The position numbers and the translations under genes were made by a program. A stretch of DNA of 64,000 nt from Rhizobium cauense (lineage in GTDB: Bacteria; Pseudomonadota; Alphaproteobacteria; Rhizobiales; Rhizobiaceae): contig NZ_JAEUAT010000011.1 in the NCBI RefSeq assembly GCF_019511525.1, forward strand, positions 149,326 through 213,325, written 5' to 3'. This document shows, one piece after another, positions 10,568 to 20,050 of this stretch. The notes under the pieces are model-generated. The model saw only the letters and a program-made list of their open reading frames with translations, searched no databases and was not told where the DNA came from. The first letter of the stretch is position 1; every line of letters starts with the position of its first letter.

Positions 10568-11980
10568 TCACTGGAAATCGAAGCTGCTGAGACCCGCCAC
10601 CATCTCATCGAGGCCCAACGGTCGTGTGACGGGCGGCTCGGCGCGCGAAAGGCATCCGCGCCGTTCACAAAGGCGACAAGCCGGTCCAATCGAAACCGGC
10701 TGCTGGGCCGCTCCGGTCTGGCTGTAGACCGACGGCCCGCTGGCAGCTGCTTCACAGCCGATCAGCAAGGCGGTGCGCCTGATGCGCTCGCCGAACGCGG
10801 CGGTCGGCCCCTCGAGCGTCCGGGAGACAGTGAGATAGCTGGTGCCATCCGGCATTTCGACCGTCTCGGCAAGAATCTGGCCCGGCTGCAGGAAGGCGGC
10901 ATGAATATTCAGCTTCGGACAGCCGCCGCCGAAACGCGAATGCGGGAACCCCTGAGCCCCAGCGCGCCGGAGCCGGTGACCCGCGGCATCGATCTCGATC
11001 ATGAAGAACGGAATGCCGGAGGCGCCTGGTCGCTGCAGCATGACGAGCCGGGCTGCCGCCTGCGCATAGGAAACGCCGAAGCGAGAACGGAGAATATCGA
11101 TGTCGTAGCGGCTGTTCGCGGCAGCGGCCAAGAAGGGCGCATAGGGCATGGCAAGCGCCAATGCGCCGTAGCGACAGAGCTCGAAGCGGGCTATGCGTTT
11201 TGCCTCCGGGGTCGACAGCGCGAGACCATCAAGCTCCGACAGAATCGCATCGCGCAAGGCGAGCGTTGCAACCTCAATGGCGATCTCATGCGCCTGATCG
11301 GCCGGCGACAGGCGTTCGGACACGAAGAGACGCATCGAGTGCCGGTCGAAGCGGCGCCGCAGATCCGGCATGACGTGAACCGGAAGCACGCGCACGCTGA
11401 TGCCGCGCTCGGCGCGCAGCCACTCCTTGAATGCAGCCGGCAGATCGCGGGTCTCGGCAAAGCGGGCCAAGAAGGCCTCCGCGGCATCCTCCAGCAACGG
11501 GAAATAGGCCGAGCGCCGCTCCAGGATATCGCGCACCTCATCGGCCGGAAGCCGCGCACCGGCAAGTGGGACCTGCCCTGCGCCTGCGGTCAGCGACGTC
11601 AGGTCCGACAGGCGGCTCGCCTGCTCACTATAGGCTCGGTATAGCTTGATGATGCCGCTTGCAGCGTTTGGCGCAGCTTCAGCAACCTCAACAAGCTCCT
11701 GATCGCCAGGGAGTTCGCCGGCCAGAAGCGGATCCGCGAAAATCTCCCTCAGCTGATTGAGGCTTCCGCCGCTTTCATCCCTCAGCTCCTCCAGGTCCAC
11801 CTTATAGACAGAAGACAGCTTGAGGAGCAGCTGCACCGTCAGTGGCCGCTGGTTGCGCTCGATGAGGTTGAGATAGGACGGAGAAATGCCAAGCTCGTCG
11901 GCCATCGCAGACTGCGTCAAGCCGAGACCGTTGCGAATGCGCCGGACCTTTGGCCCCCCAAAAATCTTGCGCTCCGCCAT
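10568..11980 (-). CDS. ScfR-type XRE transcriptional regulator divergent from aceA
   Basis: 470 residues. A Cro/CI helix-turn-helix occupies about residues 9-63 (LGLTQSAMADELGISPSYLNLIE). A central IrrE-like (DUF955) region has HEIAIE where a metalloprotease would show HExxH, so it looks like a sensor rather than a protease. The C-terminal domain has the Cys pattern CRLCERRGC typical of short-chain fatty acyl-CoA regulators (the RamB/PrpR/MccR group). It is divergently placed to isocitrate lyase, the same arrangement as RamB-class glyoxylate regulators. The shared 192-bp intergenic region is filled with TTTACAAA boxes, so it likely controls aceA and itself. The effector (an acyl-CoA) is inferred from the family. 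Confidence 0.83.
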   Translation of the reverse strand: MAERKIFGGPKVRRIRNGLGLTQSAMADELGISPSYLNLIERNQRPLTVQLLLKLSSVYKVDLEELRDESGGSLNQLREIFADPLLAGELPGDQELVEVAEAAPNAASGIIKLYRAYSEQASRLSDLTSLTAGAGQVPLAGARLPADEVRDILERRSAYFPLLEDAAEAFLARFAETRDLPAAFKEWLRAERGISVRVLPVHVMPDLRRRFDRHSMRLFVSERLSPADQAHEIAIEVATLALRDAILSELDGLALSTPEAKRIARFELCRYGALALAMPYAPFLAAAANSRYDIDILRSRFGVSYAQAAARLVMLQRPGASGIPFFMIEIDAAGHRLRRAGAQGFPHSRFGGGCPKLNIHAAFLQPGQILAETVEMPDGTSYLTVSRTLEGPTAAFGERIRRTALLIGCEAAASGPSVYSQTGAAQQPVSIGPACRLCERRGCLSRAEPPVTRPLGLDEMVAGLSSFDFQ

Positions 11981-12172
11981 GTGACAATCCTTTACAAAAA
12001 CCCGATAGCCAATATTTACAAAATTTTACAAATTTACAGAGCATTCCTGTCAAACGCTTTGCATCCTAACTCGTTTCTTACCGCTATTCCATAGATATTT
12101 CTGGCTTTCGCCGAGGATTTGTAAATTCTGTCAAACATCCAAACTGACTGCAAAATCTGCAAGGAGCATGAA
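11981..12172. promoter_or_regulatory. Divergent scfR-aceA control region with TTTACAAA operator cluster
   Basis: Three direct copies of TTTACAAA (11991-11998, 12015-12022, 12025-12032), a partial fourth (12033-12038), and an inverted copy TTTGTAAA (12118-12125) 48 bp before the aceA ATG. RamB-class regulators bind TTTGCAAA-like sequences, so these are the likely operators. The region also holds both promoters and is markedly AT-rich compared with its surroundings. Confidence 0.65.
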
Positions 12173-13462
<1,290 letters not shown>

Positions 13463-13484
13463 TCGCACCAAGGAGGAGAATGCC

Positions 13485-13721
13485 ATGCCTACGCTTGCAC
13501 GCGTCAAGGAACGCGCTGAAGAACAGTCGACCTGCATGACCCCGGACCAGCAGACGATGATCCGCATGCTCGCCAACGACCTGCACCGGCTGAACCAGTC
13601 TGTCATGAAGGCCGTCGATGCCGGCGTTTCCGTCGAGATCGTTCGCTCGGCGAGACACCACGGCGGCGACGGGAATTGGGGAGACCTCTTGATCCCTGTC
13701 ATCGTTGCGGCGCGCAACTGA
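13485..13721 (+). CDS. Small hypothetical protein downstream of aceA
   Basis: 78 residues, no signal peptide or membrane segment. AGGAGG at 13471-13476 gives a strong ribosome site for ATG 13485. The sequence is helical in character in the middle (PDQQTMIRMLANDLHRLNQSVMKAV) with a short hydrophobic end (GDLLIPVIVAARN). It lies 22 bp after aceA, so it is probably in the same transcript and under the same ScfR control. I do not recognise a named domain; a role linked to acetate/glyoxylate metabolism is only a positional inference. Confidence 0.7.
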   Translation: MPTLARVKERAEEQSTCMTPDQQTMIRMLANDLHRLNQSVMKAVDAGVSVEIVRSARHHGGDGNWGDLLIPVIVAARN

Positions 13722-13738
13722 AACCGAGGCGGACGCCC

Positions 13739-14608
13739 TCAGCTTCGGCTGGGGCGCTTGCCGGCAAAGAGATCGCCGTAGCTCTTCAGCAACTTCGTCA
13801 TGCGATCGGCAACGGTCCGGATCTCCGGCCGGTGCCGATCCTCGTTGTTCATGACGATCCACTGCCGATGGCGCACCTCCGGCAACTCGGTGCCAAGACG
13901 CTGCAGTTCGGGATCGAGGTCGCCGACGAAGCATGGTAGCACCGCCTTGCCCGCCCCTGCCCTCACCAATTCCGGCAGCGAGCGCGGTCGGTTGACGGTC
14001 GCAACGATTGAACCAGCAGCATTGCGATGCGGCCAGCGAAGGTAATTCGAGATCGCATCCTCCTCGACCACGGCCACCCATCGATCTTCGATCGGCTCGG
14101 CGTTGCGCCTGGTGTAGACGGCATAGGCCACCTCACCGAGCAGGCGCGCAGCAAGATTGCTTTCCTCCGGCTCGAAGGCACGGATACCGATATCGCTTTC
14201 CCGATAGTTGAGATTGGCGCGCGTTTCGCCGATGGTCAAAGAAATGGCGAAAGCGTCGCCGGACTTGCGAACAGCGGCGAAATTCTCGGTCAGAAGCCAG
14301 GCGATCCATGTGCCCGCGGCGACCCTTACCGTTGCACCGACGCTGCCTGCCTGCCGCCAGGCATCCACCTTGCGCGCCGCCGTTTCCATATCCTGCAGAT
14401 GATCGAGAAGCACCTGGCCGTCGACGGTCAGGCTGTAGCCCGTCTGACTGCGGATAAACAGCGCCTTGCCGATCTCATGCTCCAGATCGAGCATGCGACG
14501 GCCGATCGTCGCGGGGCTGAGGCCGCTCGAGGCGCTCGCACCCGTCAGCCCGCCAAACCGAGCAACCTGAAGAAAAAGCTGAAAAGAGTCCCACTGAGTG
14601 TTTTTCAT
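13739..14608 (-). CDS. LysR-family transcriptional regulator
   Basis: 289 residues. The N-terminal winged helix-turn-helix spans about residues 5-65 (FQLFLQVARFGGLTGASASSGLSP...IGRRMLDLEHEIG), followed by a linker helix and an effector-binding domain of reduced length and weak similarity to typical LysR co-inducer folds. It is convergent with the small gene after aceA (17-bp gap) and divergent from a tiny ORF at 14694. No target or ligand can be named from sequence. Confidence 0.85.
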   Translation of the reverse strand: MKNTQWDSFQLFLQVARFGGLTGASASSGLSPATIGRRMLDLEHEIGKALFIRSQTGYSLTVDGQVLLDHLQDMETAARKVDAWRQAGSVGATVRVAAGTWIAWLLTENFAAVRKSGDAFAISLTIGETRANLNYRESDIGIRAFEPEESNLAARLLGEVAYAVYTRRNAEPIEDRWVAVVEEDAISNYLRWPHRNAAGSIVATVNRPRSLPELVRAGAGKAVLPCFVGDLDPELQRLGTELPEVRHRQWIVMNNEDRHRPEIRTVADRMTKLLKSYGDLFAGKRPSRS

Positions 14609-14693
14609 GAATGAAAAACATAGTGAGATAACTCGCGTTTATAAAGCAGATTTTGCGGAATAACTAAGGCGATGCCCAACAGAGGACATCGCC

Positions 14694-14924
14694 ATGATTG
14701 ATCACATCGCCATCGCACAGATTGCAGACATGATACATGAAAGCCGCAACAAATATTCAGCCGGAGCCGAAAGAGCTTTCTACGAGAGCGTCGGTCGTTC
14801 GCACATCGTCCGCCTCGTGGCATTCCTCACATCGCTCAGAATCGGCGGGCGGGTATTTCGCTCAAGAACTCAACCCGCCTGCCGTCCGCATCGCGATCAG
14901 GCTGCCTGCCTCGGCCGACCGTAA
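14694..14924 (+). CDS. Possible small protein divergent from LysR gene
   Basis: 76 codons with an AGAGGA ribosome-site-like sequence ahead of ATG 14694. The first ~52 residues (MIDHIAIAQIADMIHESRNK..., ending near LTSLRIGGR) look like a genuine small soluble protein. The remainder is Arg/Pro/Cys-rich and the last 28 bp run antisense over the 3' end of the chemoreceptor gene, which lowers trust in the full length. Divergent from the LysR gene, so it could be its target. Function unknown. Confidence 0.35.
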   Translation: MIDHIAIAQIADMIHESRNKYSAGAERAFYESVGRSHIVRLVAFLTSLRIGGRVFRSRTQPACRPHRDQAACLGRP

Positions 14925-16756
14925 TCCGGAGCGGCTTCGAAGCGGAACTGCTGAACCAGCGCCATCAACGCATCCGCCTCACTGGCAAGCCGCCGGCTCG
15001 CCTCTGTCGTTTCCTCAACCATTGCGGCGTTCTGCTGCGTCATCTGGTCCATCGCGTTGACGGCACCGTTGACCTCGTGCAGAGCGGCCGATTGGTCCTG
15101 GCTTGCCGTTGCGATCGTTTCGACGTGCCCGCTGATCGCGATGATCTCCTGGCTGATCGAGGCAAGGACCGAGCCGGTCTTCTGCACTAGGCCCGAGCCG
15201 GTCATGACCTCGCGGGTCGACTTCTCGATCAGGCCCTTGATTTCACGCGCCGCGTCCGCGGAGCGCTGCGCAAGCTCGCGCACCTCCTGCGCAACAACCG
15301 CGAAACCCTTGCCTGCCTCACCGGCACGCGCTGCCTCGATACCGGCGTTCAGCGCCAGAAGGTTGGTCTGAAACGCGATGTCGTCGATGACTTCGATGAT
15401 CTGTTCGATCTGCTTCGAGGCCTCCTCGATGCGATCCATCGCCGCAACGGCGTCGCTGACAACGGCGCCTGAGCTATCGGCGTTCTTCTTCGTCACCGAT
15501 ACGGCGTCGTTCGCCTCTCTCGCACGGACCGCAGAGGATTTCACCGTTACCGTGATTTCCTCGACGGCAGCTGCCGTTTCTTCGAGATTGGCAGCCTGCG
15601 CTTCGGTGCGCTTCGAAAGCTCGTCGGCGGACGACAGCATGGCGCCGGAGTTGCTCTGGATCGAAGCGGTGTTGTCACGGATGCGTGCCAAGGTTTCCTG
15701 AAGACGAACAAGCGATGCATTGAAGTCAACGCGAAGCTGTTCCAGACGACCAACAAACGGGGTCTGGATTGTCTGTGAGACATCGCCCTGCGCGAGACGT
15801 CCCAGGCCTGAAGCAAGCTGGTTGACGGCGAAGTCGATCTGACCGTCGAGCGCGCGCTTCTCAGCGTCGTTGCGGGCGCGCTCGTCGTCGCTGAGCTGGC
15901 GCTGTTCGGCTGCCTGCGTTTCCAGGGCCTGGCGAGCGCGGGCGTTATCACGGAAGAAAGCGAGGGCGCGCCCGATCGCACCGAACTCGTTCTGCTTGTC
16001 GACGCAGGGAATTGGTCCGTCGAGATTGCCGGCAGAGATGGTGTGGATGGTCGCAGTCAGCGCTTCAAGCGGCCTGACGGTTGCTCGGATGGCGAAGTAG
16101 GCGACAAAGCCGACCAGCAGCAACACCGCGACACCAGCGCCTGCCACCAGCACCAGCAACTGCTGCAGGCTGTTGAAGTAGACTTCCATCGGAATGCCGA
16201 TGAAGAGGATGCCGACATTCGAGCCGGTTGCGTTCTTGACCGGGAAATAGCCGGTCATGAATTTGCGACCGAACAGCTCCGCCGGACCATAATAGGCCTG
16301 CCCCTTGGCCAATACCGCCTGGGCCGGATGATCCGCGGCAAGCTTCGTGCCGACGGCGCGGTCGCCGTTTTCCTTCTTCACGTTGGTCGAGACGCGAACA
16401 TAGTCGCTGCCCTGACGTTCAAACACGGTCGCAACACCTGCGATCGACTGCGCGGTGCGATCGACCAGAACGTGATCGCCTAGCGAGGGAAGCTTCTCCT
16501 CCGTCACGCCGGCAAGCTCATTGTTGCTGACATCGACCTTCACGGCCGCATCGCTGGCACCATAGAGAACCGCCATCGTCCGGCTCGCATCCTTCGCATC
16601 GGACACGGCGCTCGACATCACGTAGGCGCTGAGATTGTAGTAGGTGACGCAGACAATTGCCGCGGTGCTGAAGACGAGTAGTATAAGCGTGATGGCAACG
16701 ATCTGACGTACGATGGAAGCCGAGAACAGGCGCAGCATAGATTTCCCCTGAGACAT
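14897..16756 (-). CDS. Methyl-accepting chemotaxis protein with single Cache-type sensor
   Basis: 619 residues. TM1 at about 15-40, a periplasmic Cache-like domain of ~155 residues (conserved-looking core AYYGPAELFGRKFMTGYFPV), TM2 at about 199-223, HAMP to about 278, then the cytoplasmic coiled coil with the tip sequence IDDIAFQTNLLALNAGIEAARAGEAGKGFAVVAQEVR that contacts CheA/CheW. There is no C-terminal NWETF-type pentapeptide; it ends in PRQAA. It should form transmembrane receptor arrays and sense a small ligand, possibly a carboxylate as for other Cache receptors (inference). Transcribed separately from the upstream chemoreceptor gene, whose terminator lies at 16872-16897. Confidence 0.92.
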   Translation of the reverse strand: MSQGKSMLRLFSASIVRQIVAITLILLVFSTAAIVCVTYYNLSAYVMSSAVSDAKDASRTMAVLYGASDAAVKVDVSNNELAGVTEEKLPSLGDHVLVDRTAQSIAGVATVFERQGSDYVRVSTNVKKENGDRAVGTKLAADHPAQAVLAKGQAYYGPAELFGRKFMTGYFPVKNATGSNVGILFIGIPMEVYFNSLQQLLVLVAGAGVAVLLLVGFVAYFAIRATVRPLEALTATIHTISAGNLDGPIPCVDKQNEFGAIGRALAFFRDNARARQALETQAAEQRQLSDDERARNDAEKRALDGQIDFAVNQLASGLGRLAQGDVSQTIQTPFVGRLEQLRVDFNASLVRLQETLARIRDNTASIQSNSGAMLSSADELSKRTEAQAANLEETAAAVEEITVTVKSSAVRAREANDAVSVTKKNADSSGAVVSDAVAAMDRIEEASKQIEQIIEVIDDIAFQTNLLALNAGIEAARAGEAGKGFAVVAQEVRELAQRSADAAREIKGLIEKSTREVMTGSGLVQKTGSVLASISQEIIAISGHVETIATASQDQSAALHEVNGAVNAMDQMTQQNAAMVEETTEASRRLASEADALMALVQQFRFEAAPDYGRPRQAA

Positions 16757-16871
16757 GAGCTTCCTAGGCTAATGCGAAAAATTTAAAGAAAATCTTCAAA
16801 AAATTGACAATCGTCAAAAAATTGAAGCGAAATCCGACGCCAACAATTCCAGGGCTACAGAACGCTGAAAG

Positions 16872-16897
16872 AAAAAGGCCCCGGTTTGACCGGGGCC
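16872..16897 (-). terminator. Rho-independent terminator of the large chemoreceptor gene
   Basis: Perfect 8-bp stem GGCCCCGG (16877-16884) / CCGGGGCC (16890-16897) with loop TTTGA. On the minus strand it is followed by TTTTTC. It lies 28 bp past the stop at 16925. Confidence 0.85.
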
Positions 16898-16924
16898 TTG
16901 CTTGGATATGACCTTTGATTGCGC

Positions 16925-19453
16925 TTAGGCGGCGCGATAGATCGTGCCCTGCGTATCGCCGTCGATCTTGAACTGCTGAACGAGCCGCAACAGGGAATCC
17001 GCCTCGACTGCAAGCTCGCGACTTGCCGCACTGGTCTCTTCCACCATGGCAGCGTTCTGCTGTGTCATCTGGTCCATCTGATTGACGGTCGCATTGACCT
17101 CCTGTAGCGCGCCAGACTGGTCGTGGCTTGCGCGAGCGATCGTCTCCACATGCTGGCTGATCGTGACGATCTGAGCGCTGATCTTGGCAAGCACCGTGCC
17201 GGTCTCCTGCACGAACTGAGAGCCGGAGCTGACCTCTGTCGTCGACTTGTTGATGAGGCCCTTGATCTCCTGTGCCGCAGCGGCAGAGCGCTGCGCCAGT
17301 TCACGGACCTCCATCGCGACGACGGCGAAGCCCTTACCAGCTTCACCGGCGCGTGCCGCTTCGATCCCGGCATTCAATGCCAGAAGGTTGGTCTGGAACG
17401 CAATCTCATCGATGACACCGATGATCTGCTCGATCTGGCGGGATGCATCTTCAATGCGGCCCATCGCATCGATGGCGTTGCTGACGACGACTGCCGAGTC
17501 GTCAGCGCTGCGCTTGGCCTGGCGGACGATCTGGTCGGCGTCCTTGGCGCGCTCCGCGGAGGAGCGGACCGTCACCGTAATCTGTTCAACGGCTGCGGCG
17601 GTCTCTTCCAGCGAAGCAGCCTGCTGCTCGGTGCGCTTGGAGAGATCCTCGGCTGACTGGGCCATCTGGTTGCCGTTGCCCTGGATCATCTCGACGTTGT
17701 CGCGGATCTGGCTCATCGTGGCCTGCAGGCGCATCATCGAGCCGTTGAAATCCTGGCGAAGCTGCTCGAGGCGTCCGATGAACGGCGTATCGATCGTCGT
17801 CGAAATGTCGCCCTGCGACATGCGCTCGAGGCCGGAGGCAAGCGCATTGACCGCAAACTCGATCTGGCGATCCATTTCGCGCTTCTCGGCATCGTTGCGC
17901 TGACGCTCGTGCTCGGCTGCGGTTCGTTCCTCTTCGCTCTGTTCCTCGATGCGGATCTTGGAGATCGCGTTCTCCTTGAAGATACCAAGTGCGCGGGCCA
18001 TATCGCCGATTTCGTCATGGCGCTGATCACCCGAAATGCTGGTGTCGAGTGCGCCATCGGCGATACGGCGCATCGCGGCGGTGATCTGGCCGATCGGACG
18101 CTGCAGCGTCAGGACAAGGGCAATGCCACCGACGATGGAGAGCACGATGCCAAGGCCTGTCGTCAGCACGGAGATGCCATTTGCCTGTGTGCGTTCGGCA
18201 CCGGCGCTCTGCTTCTGCAATTCGGCAAATGCCGTCAGCTGGCCCCAGACGGCGTCGAGCTGCTGGCGGGCTGAAGCGTAGTCGGCAACGCGCTGGTTGA
18301 TCGTATCGACGAGGCTCTGCGCGTCCTTGTCCATCGACGCAAGCGCCGGCGACATGGCTGCGACGATCTCCTCGGCGAAGTTCATGCCCTTGGCGCTGGC
18401 AAGCAGCGTGTTCAGGTTGGTGCCGAGCGTCGCAATCTCCTGGTGCAGGCGGACGCGGTTTTCCTTGCCCGGCTTGGCAGCGAATTCACCAAGAACGAGC
18501 TGCAGCGAATAGATCGCGCTTTCCAGGCGCCGGGTGTCCTCGAGAACCGAGTTCGTTTGAGCGATGCGGCTATCAAGCTCGACGAATGTGGTCGTCGCCG
18601 CACGCATCATCTGCGTTGCCGTCAGCTGGGTGTAGGTCGACATCTGGCGGAAGCGGGAGACAAGGCGCCCGAGGTTGGCGATCGCCTCATCACTGCCGGC
18701 ATCGGCGGCCGTTGCCTGCGCCTTCACGTCGCTGATCGTCTGCGACAGCGACTGCGTCATGCTCTTCTGGTTCGCGGGTACCGAAATCTCGATCAGTCGC
18801 TGCGCCTTGGCAATGGCCGGAATGGCGTCCGTCACAACCTTCAGCTTGTCGGCCGGCAACTGCGCCTTGTTGAAGTCGCCCATGACGGTTGCAAGTGTGT
18901 CGCCGCCCTTCAGCAGGCGATCAGCAGCACGCAACGTTGCTGTGGCGTTACCTTCGTCCTTGCGGATGTTTTCCTCAAGCTGCTGCGCATCATAGTTGAC
19001 GTTGAAGCGGCTTGTGATCATCACCTTCTGTGCGTCGTCGATCGACTTGCGAAGGGCGAGTTCCTGCTCGTGCAGGGTCCAGAGCTTGCCCACGGTGTCG
19101 GAAATTCCCGAGGTTCCGTCGATCGCAGCCATGAGGTTGTCGCGCCCGCCATTTTCGCCGATCTGCTTCAACGTGGCGTTCAGCGTGCCCTCTTGCGTCT
19201 TGATGTCCCCATAGAGCTTGTCGCGTGCTTCCTGGCTGGTGATCTGCAGGAAGTCGTCCATGGAGCCATAGAGGTCCTTGAACCCGCTCAGCGATTGCAG
19301 GACGCTGTTGGAGATTTCCATGCGCCCCTGCAGCAAGCCGGAAGCATAGAGGCCAGTCAGGCCGACGGCAGAAATACTTACAACAAAAGGCAATACAAAA
19401 ATCAGGACCTTCGTCTTGATCCTGAAACGGGAAAGAATCTTATCAATCAACAT
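16925..19453 (-). CDS. Methyl-accepting chemotaxis protein with ~390-residue periplasmic domain
   Basis: 842 residues from ATG 19453 (MLIDKILSRF...); the frame stays open 168 bp upstream but that part looks non-coding. TM1 at about 15-38, then a periplasmic region of about 390 residues, rich in Ala/Gln/Leu heptads and apparently all-helical, TM2 at about 429-450, HAMP 451-505, and a full signalling tip (IDEIAFQTNLLALNAGIEAARAGEAGKGFAVVAMEVR). The periplasmic size is far above that of a four-helix bundle or Cache domain and resembles what I recall of S. meliloti McpZ; the ligand is unknown. It ends in YRAA without a CheR-tethering pentapeptide. Confidence 0.9.
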   Translation of the reverse strand: MLIDKILSRFRIKTKVLIFVLPFVVSISAVGLTGLYASGLLQGRMEISNSVLQSLSGFKDLYGSMDDFLQITSQEARDKLYGDIKTQEGTLNATLKQIGENGGRDNLMAAIDGTSGISDTVGKLWTLHEQELALRKSIDDAQKVMITSRFNVNYDAQQLEENIRKDEGNATATLRAADRLLKGGDTLATVMGDFNKAQLPADKLKVVTDAIPAIAKAQRLIEISVPANQKSMTQSLSQTISDVKAQATAADAGSDEAIANLGRLVSRFRQMSTYTQLTATQMMRAATTTFVELDSRIAQTNSVLEDTRRLESAIYSLQLVLGEFAAKPGKENRVRLHQEIATLGTNLNTLLASAKGMNFAEEIVAAMSPALASMDKDAQSLVDTINQRVADYASARQQLDAVWGQLTAFAELQKQSAGAERTQANGISVLTTGLGIVLSIVGGIALVLTLQRPIGQITAAMRRIADGALDTSISGDQRHDEIGDMARALGIFKENAISKIRIEEQSEEERTAAEHERQRNDAEKREMDRQIEFAVNALASGLERMSQGDISTTIDTPFIGRLEQLRQDFNGSMMRLQATMSQIRDNVEMIQGNGNQMAQSAEDLSKRTEQQAASLEETAAAVEQITVTVRSSAERAKDADQIVRQAKRSADDSAVVVSNAIDAMGRIEDASRQIEQIIGVIDEIAFQTNLLALNAGIEAARAGEAGKGFAVVAMEVRELAQRSAAAAQEIKGLINKSTTEVSSGSQFVQETGTVLAKISAQIVTISQHVETIARASHDQSGALQEVNATVNQMDQMTQQNAAMVEETSAASRELAVEADSLLRLVQQFKIDGDTQGTIYRAA

Positions 19454-19763
19454 GGCGGTTCCGGCCTTCCATACACCACTCCTCCCATCGGCCGCCTGGC
19501 GGGGCGCCGACCGAGTGCATCGAGCTGCTCTATTGGAACAATGGGAGTCCCGAACAACGAGGTCCGGTCGGCAATCATTGCCAGCTCGCCTCACGCCAAC
19601 GCGGAAGCGCCCAAAAATCATCGAGCAAGTTTTGCAGGGGATGTCTTAATTTTCGGATAAGCGAAAACCAGGGAAAGCCGCATTCAAATCGATTTATGGA
19701 CGAGATAGCTCATGCGCGGTCACGCCGCGTACAGGTTACGTGTCGAGATCGAGAATGTTAAAA
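19454..19763. other. 310-bp gap upstream of the large chemoreceptor gene
   Basis: Holds the presumed promoter of the minus-strand chemoreceptor (start 19453) and the 3' flank of the small membrane-protein gene (stop at 19764). I see no convincing ORF, operator or terminator; a short AT-rich stretch at 19640-19670 (CTTAATTTTCGGATAAG) is the likeliest promoter zone. Confidence 0.4.
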
Positions 19764-19901
19764 TCAGCGCGCGAGGAGAAGAGCGGCCACGGCGGCCAAC
19801 GCACTGGCGGAAAGGACGATGTAACGCACGGCAACAAGCTTGTTGTCAGGCTTTGCTTGAGCGATTGCAATGGCGCGGGCGCGTCGAGTGTTCCTATTCA
19901 T
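19764..19901 (-). CDS. 45-residue single-pass membrane protein
   Basis: ATG 19901 is preceded by GAGG at suitable spacing; the frame extends further upstream but the added part lacks a ribosome site. A basic N terminus (MNRNTRRARAIAIAQAKPDNK) is followed by one membrane helix (YIVLSASALAAVAALLLAR) ending at the stop, so the topology is probably N-in with the C terminus at the membrane. Intact and simple in design but no family recognised. It stands alone between the chemoreceptor and the flavoprotein gene. Confidence 0.5.
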   Translation of the reverse strand: MNRNTRRARAIAIAQAKPDNKLVAVRYIVLSASALAAVAALLLAR

Positions 19902-20050
19902 TTGCAGGACCTCACTTCTTCTCTGGCAATACAATCCAACAAAACGGCTTGTTGGTAAAGCTCTATTTAGGAAGTGCTTTTCCATCCGTCATTAGGACAG
20001 GATGGCGCACCCAACTTAAGAACTCTTGAATCGAGCGAATTGTTTCGTGC

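Noticed and set aside
10352..11644. 430-codon plus-strand frame over the ScfR regulator and potF start
   Set aside because: Overlaps two well-supported minus-strand genes and has no ribosome site or motif.
13736..13754. TTCG-loop stem at the end of the LysR gene as a terminator
   Set aside because: It lies in coding sequence, has a bulge and no T tract on either side.
16804..16817. Near-palindrome TTGACAATCGTCAA between the two chemoreceptor genes
   Set aside because: Could be an operator or part of a promoter, but it is single, short and lies in an A/T-rich stretch; I have no family to link it to.
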